Shown here in pieces: positions 26,905 through 33,709 of a DNA stretch of 34,467 bases. The first letter of the stretch is position 1; each line of letters starts with the position of its first letter. The notes below the pieces were generated by a model, which saw only the letters and a program-made list of their open reading frames with translations, made no database searches and was not told where the DNA came from. Origin of the DNA: Pseudomonas sp. PD9R. GTDB lineage: Bacteria; Pseudomonadota; Gammaproteobacteria; Pseudomonadales; Pseudomonadaceae. Made by a program: the position numbers and the translations under genes. The stretch covers positions 1 to 34,467 of the forward strand of contig NZ_JAHTMR010000031.1 of the NCBI RefSeq assembly GCF_019200975.1. Direction: 5' to 3'.

Positions 26905-26996
26905 TGTAGGAGTGAGCATGCTCGCGATGGCGATGAATCAGTCGACATAAATTCTGAATGTACGACCGCTATCGCGAGCAGGCTCGCTCCTACAGG
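26905..26996. repeat. Imperfect palindromic repeat (TGTAGGAGTGAGCATGCTCGCG type)
   Basis: Arms starting tgtaggagtgagc and ending gctcgctcctaca are imperfectly complementary around a roughly 36-base loop. It takes the place occupied by a different palindrome (29654-29722) in the right copy of the duplicated module. Confidence 0.75.
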
Positions 26997-26999
26997 GGA

Positions 27000-27221
27000 T
27001 TAGTGTTTACCTGGAAACTCCCGATGCATCTGCCCCAACAACGCATCCTTGTCCTGCCACAGCTGATTGATCCAGCCCTGGAACTGCAGTCGGTATTCAC
27101 CATCCTGGTCATAGTTCTTGCCGATGAACTGCGGGGGGATTTTCAGTTCTTCAAAGTGCACCACCACGTCTGCAACGTTCCCGCAGAGCACATCCCAATA
27201 CGCCGGGCGCCCGCCTGGATA
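27000..27221 (-). pseudogene. Truncated 3' end of acyltransferase gene (duplicate)
   Basis: The minus strand encodes the last roughly 74 residues of the acyltransferase intact at 29739-30644. Over the final 63 residues 57 are identical by eye (shared core CGNVADVVVHFEELKIPP), with the stop codon in the same place. Everything upstream of the YPGGRPAYWD segment is missing, including both catalytic motifs, so it cannot be an active enzyme. The nucleotide sequence differs from the intact copy mainly at third positions, suggesting divergence in another lineage before the two met. The break marks the left edge of the AT-rich cassette. Confidence 0.88.
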
Positions 27222-27531
27222 GCTAGGTTATTTTCGGGGGCAGTTACTCCCGCTGGCGGTACGCATAGTCTCTGCGAACTCCGACAAATGTACAAACTGC
27301 CAGCCCCGCCGACGCCATCAGATTTGGACTACAACAGTATCGGAAGCAGAGAAGTTCTATTGGTTTGTAAATGGGGATAGTGTTGTTGAAAGAGAGAAAG
27401 AGTTAATGCTTGAAAAAATGTATGAAAAAAATTACGTGCAGATCGGAAGTGTACGTGTTGGCGTTGAGGGTGAGGGTGAGGGTGAGGTGTGCGATATAAC
27501 GCGATTTTTATTCCCGATGGATATGTGCTGA
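27222..27531 (+). pseudogene. Frameshifted 3' remnant of an unidentified gene
   Basis: From the cassette edge a frame reads through AGGTHSLCELRQMYKLPAPP to TPSD. A run of three T residues (27323-27325) then appears to hold one base too many: dropping one joins it to WTTTVSEAEKFYWFVNGDSV and on through EREKELMLEKMYEKNYVQIG to the stop at 27531. The second part has clear coding character, and a GEGEGE tract is encoded by a hexanucleotide repeat. I do not recognise the family. It could be the C-terminus of a larger protein cut off by the acyltransferase junction, or a small protein of about 80 residues from the ATG at 27288. Its end overlaps the next gene. Confidence 0.5.
27464..27488 (+). repeat. 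GGTGAG hexanucleotide tandem repeat
   Basis: About three to four copies of ggtgag run up to the GTG start of the next gene. They encode alternating Gly-Glu in the remnant frame and also supply several GAGGG ribosome-binding sequences. Confidence 0.7.
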
Positions 27532-28049
27532 CCACTTTAGAAATTATTTTCCTAATAATTATTTCTCTATGTTTGGTTGGTGGCTCCTTTTATCACTTTT
27601 ATAAGTTGGTAGAAATTCCTTTGGCGCCAAAAAAAGTGGTTTTGGAAAGTGCCTTCGTCAATAGAAATGTTTCGGGAGGTTCAAAAACCACATCAAATTT
27701 GTATCTCACAGTCGGGCCGGGTAATGAAAGGTATGACTATGTTATCGAAGCTTCTACCCGGGATATCGAGCACTTAGGCTTCAACAAATCGCGAAAGCTA
27801 TGGGTCGCAGTTGAGCAAGATCGGAGAAAGCGATTTGTTTGGGGGGTGTATGACAATGAGCTGACGTTGTTAATAGATCGACAAGATATATTGCAGTGGG
27901 CGAAATACAGTAATTTTAAAAATTATTTTATAATTTTTTCTTGGGGTTTCAGTTCTCTGTATTTGCTATTTTTACTCATTAATAATGGTGTTTGGAACAG
28001 AGTGTTAGCGAAAAGGATAGCGCATGAATATCGAGAAAATAGACAATGA
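27489..28049 (+). CDS. Two-TM membrane protein of unknown function (cassette)
   Basis: The 186-residue protein has a hydrophobic helix at about residues 15-34 (LEIIFLIIISLCLVGG) and a second at 146-165 (YFIIFSWGFSSLYLLFLLI). Between them is a mixed, Tyr/Arg/Asp-rich soluble domain of about 110 residues, and it ends in a basic tail. I recognise no family. The GTG at 27489 has GAGGG six bases upstream; a GTG at 27525 overlapping the preceding stop is an alternative (174 residues). Codon use is AT-rich (ATA, AGA, TTA) unlike the core genes. It overlaps the oxygenase gene by 26 bases, so they are co-translated. An immunity or anchoring role is speculation. Confidence 0.75.
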   Translation: MRYNAIFIPDGYVLTTLEIIFLIIISLCLVGGSFYHFYKLVEIPLAPKKVVLESAFVNRNVSGGSKTTSNLYLTVGPGNERYDYVIEASTRDIEHLGFNKSRKLWVAVEQDRRKRFVWGVYDNELTLLIDRQDILQWAKYSNFKNYFIIFSWGFSSLYLLFLLINNGVWNRVLAKRIAHEYRENRQ

Positions 28050-28608
28050 AATATTCGTAGTTGACAATTTTTTAACCAGAGAGGAGGAAGAACGCATAAA
28101 TCTCAATCTCAAGGGCGCAATCTGGAGATACAACTGGCCAAACTATGAACAGCTCCCATTCATTAGACCTTGCTGGCATGTATTTATTGCCGGTAGAGGT
28201 CGCCCTGATAGGCAGTCCTGTGCACAGGAACTTGTCAATAACGAGCCATGGTGTTTTTTGAGCGGTTTTTGGGAAAGGATCTCTAAATTGCATGATTTAA
28301 ACACCACGTTACTGGGAGTTTATGCAAACGGGCAGACATTCGGACAAGACACGATTATTCATAGGGACAACAAGACGCATCCAGGCCTTTCAGTTATCGT
28401 TTTTTGTAATGAACATTGGCCCACGTCTTGGGGCGGAGAACTTGTTTTCTATGATGATAAAAAAGAAAACATAATCAAGTCTGTGCTTCCTAAATCCCGG
28501 CGGGTGGTGATTTTCGATGGGCGGATTCCTCACGCTGCGAGATCGCCTTCTGTGAAGTGCGATCAGGTAAGAATGACGCTTGCATTTAAAACTGTGATTA
28601 AGGAGTAA
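28024..28608 (+). CDS. 2-oxoglutarate/Fe(II)-dependent oxygenase (prolyl hydroxylase-like)
   Basis: This 194-residue protein has the features of the prolyl 4-hydroxylase-type 2OG-Fe(II) oxygenases. It has the iron-binding HxD (His113-Arg-Asp115 in IIHRDNKTH), the WGGELVFYDD strand (136-145) and the distal His170 in IFDGRIPHAARSPS. Arg183 or Arg173 could bind 2-oxoglutarate. No signal peptide is seen. AAGG precedes the ATG at 28024, and the start lies inside the previous gene. The next gene begins 3 bases after the stop, so its product is the obvious candidate substrate. Family assignment is from motifs; the substrate is inferred. Confidence 0.88.
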   Translation: MNIEKIDNEIFVVDNFLTREEEERINLNLKGAIWRYNWPNYEQLPFIRPCWHVFIAGRGRPDRQSCAQELVNNEPWCFLSGFWERISKLHDLNTTLLGVYANGQTFGQDTIIHRDNKTHPGLSVIVFCNEHWPTSWGGELVFYDDKKENIIKSVLPKSRRVVIFDGRIPHAARSPSVKCDQVRMTLAFKTVIKE

Positions 28609-28611
28609 TAT

Positions 28612-29520
28612 ATGGCAGGGAAGGCCGTAATAATTGTAGGTGTTGTCAATGACGGTATAACAGTTGGCTCTGGCGCGACTGCAGTAGCAGATCAGTTTCG
28701 GGTTAACGGGACTGGAATGGTGCTGCTGAATCAGTCGGCTCAAACTGGTGCGGTGATAGCAAGTGTGACCTCGGTGACAAAGTTGGCCGGGCCTTATGTA
28801 CCGATTGTGAGCATGCCAGCCAACATTGTTGCGGGAACAATTACCTTTCTGAAAATTGGAATAGATATCAGGGATGGCGCCGAGATCAAGGTGGGTGATG
28901 TCATCAGTCTTGTCGGGAACGTCGCTGGTGTGATTGCAATAATGGCAATTCTGGGTGGGGCCGCACCTGCCCTTGTTGCTGGTTTAGCCATAGTTACCAT
29001 TATCACCGGTGTGGCTTCAATTGTTGGTTCGGAAATAATTAAAAAAATTACGACGAATGCTGCTGGATTTTTTAATGACAATCCAATGGATAGCTATCTT
29101 GATTATGCTTGCGCACCCGATATGCAAATCGTCCATAGAAATACATTGAGAGACGCGTACGCAAATCAGATGCTCTCTTGTCAATGGATATCTGAAACTG
29201 GAGAATTACAGGCTGCTCCGATAGCTTTTCCAGATGAAGGCCTTGGAGTTATTCGTGATGCCGGGGGAGAGGGAGCTGGGATTGAGGTGGAAGTGGAAGA
29301 AGCGGAGGTCGAAGTGGAAGCAGAGCCTCACGGTAGTAATGGTGGTGGCATCGGTAGCAGTTTTTATCCTCCTACGGTACCTGTCATCCCTGCACCACTT
29401 CCTGAGATCATCCCGGTTGTCACTATCGGCCCACTTGATTTCGGGGGCGGTGTTGATAATTCTAACGACAACGGCGACGAGTATGGTTGCTGCTCAAGTG
29501 GAAGTGATGGTTATATTTAA
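28612..29520 (+). CDS. Unrecognised hydrophobic-hairpin protein with Pro-rich and Cys tail
   Basis: The 302-residue protein matches no family I know. Residues 1-60 are Gly/Val/Ala-rich with no standard signal peptide. Residues about 97-142 form a long hydrophobic, glycine-broken stretch (VISLVGNVAGVIAIMAILGG then ALVAGLAIVTIITGVASIVG), like a helical hairpin. A soluble segment with Cys167 and Cys190 follows. Residues 224-238 are an acidic EVEVEEAEVEVEAE tract, 252-268 are proline-rich (YPPTVPVIPAPLP), and the end is a Gly/Asn/Ser tail with CysCys at 293-294. AAGGAG precedes the ATG. A secreted toxin, bacteriocin-like protein or modified peptide precursor would fit, but nothing proves it. Confidence 0.8.
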   Translation: MAGKAVIIVGVVNDGITVGSGATAVADQFRVNGTGMVLLNQSAQTGAVIASVTSVTKLAGPYVPIVSMPANIVAGTITFLKIGIDIRDGAEIKVGDVISLVGNVAGVIAIMAILGGAAPALVAGLAIVTIITGVASIVGSEIIKKITTNAAGFFNDNPMDSYLDYACAPDMQIVHRNTLRDAYANQMLSCQWISETGELQAAPIAFPDEGLGVIRDAGGEGAGIEVEVEEAEVEVEAEPHGSNGGGIGSSFYPPTVPVIPAPLPEIIPVVTIGPLDFGGGVDNSNDNGDEYGCCSSGSDGYI

Positions 29521-29599
29521 TGGCTCATCTCTACTCATAACTTTTTCGCATGAGTCCACAGATTGGGCGCCAAATTGAACAGCACAATTGGCCACCAAT

Positions 29600-29638
29600 A
29601 AAAAACCCGCCGATGAGTGATCATCGGCGGTTTTTTTT
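29600..29638. terminator. Terminator at right end of cassette (duplicate copy)
   Basis: It has the same core as the cysNC terminator (29601-29630 identical to 26846-26875), here followed by eight T residues. It serves the cassette operon on the plus strand, and its symmetry lets it also end the acyltransferase transcript from the other side. The 80 bases before it hold nothing else recognisable. Confidence 0.9.
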
Positions 29639-29960
29639 GTGTCTGGTCGGATACCTTCGCGGGCAAGCCTCGCTCCTACAGGTTCAGCGAGACCCTGTAG
29701 GAGCGAGGCTTGTCCGCGAAGGGGCCGGTTCTGGCGACTCAAGACTTGGCGGGATACTCCAGATGCATCTGCCCCAACAACGCATCCTTGTCCTCCCACA
29801 ACTGATTGATCCACCCCTGGAACTGCAACCGATACTCCCCATCCTGGTCGTAGTTCTTGCCGATGAACTGTGGCGGAATTTTCAGTTCTTCAAAGTGCAC
29901 CACCACGTCCGCAACATTCCCGCACAGCAGATCCCAGAAACCGGGGCGTCCGGCGGGGTA
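29601..29960. repeat. Right direct repeat: terminator, palindrome, acyltransferase 3' end
   Basis: This is the counterpart of 26846-27221 in the same orientation, continuous with the intact acyltransferase gene. The pair flanks the cassette (about 27222-29600). Confidence 0.85.
29654..29722. repeat. Palindromic repeat downstream of the acyltransferase
   Basis: 29-base arms (29654-29682 and 29694-29722) of the cgcgggcaagcctcgctcctaca type have one mismatch and an 11-base loop. It is the same family as the hisC-algW repeat. Confidence 0.9.
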
Positions 29961-30644
29961 GTGGATGGTTACGTTGACAATCGACTCCAGCTGTTCGCCC
30001 ATGGCATCCAGCACAAACGCAATGCCACCGGCCTTGGGTTTGAGCAGGTATTTGAAGGGTGATTTCTGCTGCGTATGTTTGCCCTCGGTGAAGCGTGTGC
30101 CTTCTACAAAATTGAAAATGCCTACCGGGTTATTGCGAAACTTTGCACAGGTCTTGCGCGTGGTCTCCAGGTCTTTGCCTTTCTTCTCCGGGTGCTTCTC
30201 CAAATAGGCTTTGGAGTAACGCTTCATGAACGGAAAACCGAGGGCCCACCATGCCAGTCCGATCACGGGAACCCAGATCAGCTCTTGCTTGAGAAAGAAC
30301 TTCAACGGCTGGATGCGACGGTTAAGGACGTATTGCAGGACCAGGATGTCGACCCAGCTCTGATGGTTGCTGGTGATCAGGTACGAATGCTGATAATCCA
30401 GCCCTTGCAGCCCGCTGACGTGCCAGCGGGTGCGGCGGACCAGGTTCATCCAGCCCTTGTTGATGCTGATCCAGGCTTCGTGGGTGTGGCTCATCAACCA
30501 CTTCGCTAAACGCTGGGTCAGGGCGAACGGCAATACTTTGATCAACGCGACACAGAACAGAAACGAGCACAACAAAATCGTATTCAGCGCCAACAACAGT
30601 GAGGCAATCACGCCGCGCACGGCGGCAGGTAGTGAGTCCAGCAT
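29739..30644 (-). CDS. Lysophospholipid acyltransferase (PlsC/YihG-like)
   Basis: The 301-residue membrane-associated acyltransferase has an N-terminal hydrophobic segment (about residues 12-40). The catalytic HX4D motif is NHQSWVD, and the phosphate-binding motif is FVEGTRF. These place it with 1-acylglycerol-3-phosphate acyltransferases, closest in style to E. coli YihG, which edits the acyl composition of phosphatidic acid. It directly abuts pta (no bases between start and stop codons). Its 3' end exists in a second, diverged copy at 27000-27221. Confidence 0.93.
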   Translation of the reverse strand: MLDSLPAAVRGVIASLLLALNTILLCSFLFCVALIKVLPFALTQRLAKWLMSHTHEAWISINKGWMNLVRRTRWHVSGLQGLDYQHSYLITSNHQSWVDILVLQYVLNRRIQPLKFFLKQELIWVPVIGLAWWALGFPFMKRYSKAYLEKHPEKKGKDLETTRKTCAKFRNNPVGIFNFVEGTRFTEGKHTQQKSPFKYLLKPKAGGIAFVLDAMGEQLESIVNVTIHYPAGRPGFWDLLCGNVADVVVHFEELKIPPQFIGKNYDQDGEYRLQFQGWINQLWEDKDALLGQMHLEYPAKS

Positions 30645-32744
30645 TTAAACATCCATAGGTCGGTTGGCTGCCTGGATCGCGGTCAGCGCGATGGTGTAGA
30701 CGATGTCGTCGACTTGCGCGCCGCGCGGCAGATCGTTCACCGGTTTGCGCAGGCCTTGCAGCATCGGGCCGAGGCTGACGCAGTCGGCGCTGCGCTGCAC
30801 GGCCTTGTGCGTGGTGTTGCCGGTGTTGAGGTCCGGGAATACGAACACGGTGGCGCGACCGGCCACCTGACTGTTGGGTGCCAGTTGCCGGGCCACGGTT
30901 TCGTTGGCAGCGGCGTCGTACTGCAAAGGGCCGTCGATCAGCAGTGAGTTCTGTTGTTCATGGGCGAGGAGAGTGGCTTCACGAACCTTCTCGACTTCTT
31001 CGCCGCTGGCTGATTCACCGCTGGAGTAGCTGATCATCGCCACGCGCGGGGTGATGCCGAATGCCGCTGCCGAGTCGGCACTTTGCAGGGCAATCTCGGC
31101 CAGTTCACTGGCGCTCGGATGCGGGTTCATCACGCAGTCGCCGTAGACCAGCACTTCTTCGGGAAACAGCATGAAGAACACCGACGACACCAAGGTGCGG
31201 CCCGGCGCCGTTTTAATCAGCTGCAGGGCCGGGCGGATGGTGTTGGCGGTGGAATGAATGACGCCGGAGACGAGGCCGTCGACTTCATCCAGCGCCAGCA
31301 TCATGGTGCCGATCACCACGGTGTCTTCCAGTTGCTGCTCGGCCATTGGCGCATTGAGGCTCTTGCTTTTGCGCAGGGCGACCATCGGCTCGACGTAGCG
31401 TTCGCGGATCAAATCAGGGTCGAGGATTTCCAGCCCCGGCGGCAACTCGATGCCTTGGGCGCGAGCCACCGCTTCAACGTCTGCCGGTTTCGCCAGCAGC
31501 ACGCAACGGGCGATGCCGCGTGCCTGACAGATCGCAGCGGCTTGCACCGTCAACGGTTCGCTGCCTTCCGGCAAGACGATACGTTTGTTGGCAATTTGGG
31601 CGCGCTGGATCAATTGATAACGGAACACCGCTGGCGACAGACGCATTTCGCGTGGCGTGCCACAGCGCTGGTGCAGCCAGTTGGCGTCGAGGTGGCTGGC
31701 GACGAAATCGGTGATGATCTCTGCACGCTCGCGGTCGTCGATCGGGATTTCCTTGTTCAGGCCGTTCAACTGGTTGGCGGTGTCGTAGGAGCCGGTGCTC
31801 ACCGACAACACTGGCAGGCCGGCCTGCAAGGCGCCACGGCACAGGTCCATGATGCGCGGGTCGGGCAGGGTGTCGCTGGTCAGCAGCAGGCCGGCCAAGG
31901 GCACGCCGTTCATGGCGGCGAGGCTGACGGCGAGAATGATGTCGTCGCGATCGCCGGGAGTCACCACCAGCACGCCGGGCTTGAGCAGCTCCACGGTGTT
32001 GCGCATGGTGCGCGCGCAAATGATGATTTTGGTCATGCGCCGGGTTTCGTAGTCACCGGCGTTGAGCACTTGTGCGCCCATCAAATCGGCGACGTCACGG
32101 GTGCGCGGGGCGTTCAGTTCCGGCTGGAACGGAATACAGCCGAGCAAGCGGAAATCACCGCTGCGCAACAGCGGTGAATGTTCTTTCAGGCGCGAGGCGA
32201 AGGCGTCCATGCTTTCGTCGGTCTTGACCTTGTTAAGGATCACGCCAAGGACTTTCGGGTCTTTCGGACCGCCAAACAACTGCGCCTGCAATTCCACGCG
32301 ACCGGACAATTCGGTCAGCACTTCGTTTTCCGGCGCCGACACCAGGATCACTTCGGCGTCGAGACTTTTGGCCAGGTGCAGATTGACCCGTGCGGCATAA
32401 CTGGCGGTGCGGGTCGGGACCATGCCTTCGACGATCAGCACGTCCTTGCCGATGGCCGCTTGCTGATAGAGGGTAATGATTTCTTCGAGCAACTCGTCCA
32501 GTTGACCGTCGCCGAGCATGCGTTCGACGTGGGCCAGGCCCAGCGGTTGCGGCGGTTTCAGGCCATGGGTTCGGGCTACCAGTTCGGTGGACCGCTCGGG
32601 ACCGGTATCACCCGGATGCGGCTGGGCAATCGGTTTGAAAAAACCGACCTTGAGGCCGGCCCGCTCAAGGGTACGCACCAGCCCGAGGCTGATAGAGGTC
32701 AGACCCACGCCAAAATCGGTGGGGGCGATAAAAAAAGTTTGCAT
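30645..32744 (-). CDS. pta: Phosphate acetyltransferase Pta (long form)
   Basis: The 699-residue enzyme interconverts acetyl-CoA and acetyl phosphate. The architecture is the long form: an N-terminal P-loop-like domain (MQTFFIAPTDFGVGLTSISL), a central DRTGG domain (around GVLVVTPGDRDDIILAV), and a C-terminal catalytic PTA domain (RIVLPEGSEPLTVQAA, SGVIHSTANTIRPALQLIKT, FPDLNTGNTTHKAVQR). The ATG at 32744 matches the family start. No ackA neighbour is present in the window. Confidence 0.97.
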   Translation of the reverse strand: MQTFFIAPTDFGVGLTSISLGLVRTLERAGLKVGFFKPIAQPHPGDTGPERSTELVARTHGLKPPQPLGLAHVERMLGDGQLDELLEEIITLYQQAAIGKDVLIVEGMVPTRTASYAARVNLHLAKSLDAEVILVSAPENEVLTELSGRVELQAQLFGGPKDPKVLGVILNKVKTDESMDAFASRLKEHSPLLRSGDFRLLGCIPFQPELNAPRTRDVADLMGAQVLNAGDYETRRMTKIIICARTMRNTVELLKPGVLVVTPGDRDDIILAVSLAAMNGVPLAGLLLTSDTLPDPRIMDLCRGALQAGLPVLSVSTGSYDTANQLNGLNKEIPIDDRERAEIITDFVASHLDANWLHQRCGTPREMRLSPAVFRYQLIQRAQIANKRIVLPEGSEPLTVQAAAICQARGIARCVLLAKPADVEAVARAQGIELPPGLEILDPDLIRERYVEPMVALRKSKSLNAPMAEQQLEDTVVIGTMMLALDEVDGLVSGVIHSTANTIRPALQLIKTAPGRTLVSSVFFMLFPEEVLVYGDCVMNPHPSASELAEIALQSADSAAAFGITPRVAMISYSSGESASGEEVEKVREATLLAHEQQNSLLIDGPLQYDAAANETVARQLAPNSQVAGRATVFVFPDLNTGNTTHKAVQRSADCVSLGPMLQGLRKPVNDLPRGAQVDDIVYTIALTAIQAANRPMDV

Positions 32745-32805
32745 GCGGATTCTCTGGAAGGTGCATGGCAATGGTCACGACCTATGGCTGGTCGATTACC
32801 GAAAT

Positions 32806-33102
32806 TCAGTCGCCAAGGTTATCGCTAACCGAGCCTTGTGCGCACCAACCGCAATCAAAGGACTGGCCTATTTTTTCATGGCGTTGTGCGGGGTCCATGA
32901 CCCAGGCGCGGGCTTGCCAGGGCGGCTGGTGGCGCAAGTGTTGGGTATGGCCGCAGGAAAGCTCGGCCACCCAGTGGCCGTCCTCGTCCTGATGGAAGCC
33001 CGTGACCGTCGCAATCCGTCTGTCCGGGTTGTGTTCGCTTTCGGGCGATTGCTTCGCTAAACTTGGTCTTTCTTCATTCTTATGCAAAAGGTCTCGCCCC
33101 AT
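32806..33102 (-). CDS. DUF3565 domain protein
   Basis: A protein of about 98 residues has a short C-terminal DUF3565 domain from VTGFHQDEDGHWVAELSCGH to the CGWC pair. The pattern His-Cys-His plus Cys-x-x-Cys suggests a small metal-binding fold. Function is unknown. The start is uncertain: the ATG at 33102 overlaps, on the opposite strand, the ATG of the FKBP gene at 33101, and an upstream ATG at 33132 would run further into it. The conserved domain begins about 30 residues later, so a non-ATG start nearer the domain is possible. Confidence 0.75.
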   Translation of the reverse strand: MGRDLLHKNEERPSLAKQSPESEHNPDRRIATVTGFHQDEDGHWVAELSCGHTQHLRHQPPWQARAWVMDPAQRHEKIGQSFDCGWCAQGSVSDNLGD

Positions 33103-33586
33103 GCTGATCGCCGCCAATAAGGCTGTCTCCATCGACTATACCCTGACCAACGACGCTGGTGAGGTCATCGACAGCTCCGCCGGCGGCGCGCCGCTGGTCT
33201 ACCTGCAAGGCGCAGGTAACATCATCCCGGGCCTGGAAAAGGCGCTGGAAGGCAAAGCAGTCGGCGACGAGCTGACCGTAGCCGTTGAACCTGAAGATGC
33301 TTACGGCGAGTACGCTGCCGAATTGGTCAGCACCCTGAGCCGCAGCATGTTCGAAGGCGTCGATGAGCTGGAAGTGGGCATGCAGTTCCACGCTTCCGCT
33401 CCGGATGGCCAGATGCAGATCGTGACCATCCGCGATCTGGATGGCGACGACGTCACTGTCGACGGCAACCACCCATTGGCCGGTCAGCGCCTGAATTTCC
33501 AGGTCAAGATCATCAATATCCGCGACGCTAGCCAGGAAGAAATCGCTCATGGTCACGTCCATGGCGAAGGTGGCCATCACCACTGA
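33101..33586 (+). CDS. FKBP-type peptidyl-prolyl isomerase, SlyD-like
   Basis: The 161-residue SlyD/SlpA-type isomerase starts MLIAANKAVSIDYTLTND. It has the FKBP strands GNIIPGLEKALEGKAVGDE, an inserted IF chaperone domain (VEPEDAYGEY to about residue 125) and a His-rich end (HGHVHGEGGHHH) that could bind nickel or other metals. It is cytoplasmic. The ATG at 33101 gives the normal length; the frame open to 33002 is a shadow of the opposite gene. A clear terminator follows. Confidence 0.94.
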   Translation: MLIAANKAVSIDYTLTNDAGEVIDSSAGGAPLVYLQGAGNIIPGLEKALEGKAVGDELTVAVEPEDAYGEYAAELVSTLSRSMFEGVDELEVGMQFHASAPDGQMQIVTIRDLDGDDVTVDGNHPLAGQRLNFQVKIINIRDASQEEIAHGHVHGEGGHHH

Positions 33587-33615
33587 TTTTCTGCGCTAAG
33601 CTCAGATAACTGGAG

Positions 33616-33638
33616 AGGCGCCCCGAGGGCGCCTTTTT
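33616..33638 (+). terminator. Rho-independent terminator after the FKBP gene
   Basis: The 8-bp stem aggcgccc / gggcgcct with a 3-base loop is followed by five T residues, 30 bases after the FKBP stop. Confidence 0.92.
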
Positions 33639-33709
33639 AGTCTGCGGCTGTCCCAGGCGACGCCGCCAAGTGGCTGTTTCGAGAAGAACACGGGAATCTG
33701 GAGTTCGTC

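Larger units (their letters stand above)
26846..27221. repeat. Left direct repeat: terminator, palindrome, acyltransferase 3' end
   Basis: This module repeats in the same orientation at 29601-29960. Identical blocks include the 30-base terminator core and a 33-base block (27023-27055 = 29762-29794). Across the acyltransferase part roughly one base in nine differs, mostly at silent positions, and the palindrome in the middle belongs to a different family. Similarity stops at about 27221, inside the acyltransferase reading frame. Confidence 0.85.

Noticed and set aside
26845..29638. Transposon or integron explanation for the cassette
   Set aside because: No transposase, integrase, terminal inverted repeats or attC-like sites are seen at the boundaries; the flanks are direct copies of chromosomal sequence.
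29550..30062. 170-codon plus-strand frame across the right repeat module
   Set aside because: It spans a terminator, a palindrome and the antisense of the acyltransferase; a similar shadow appears at 26958-27380 because of the duplication.
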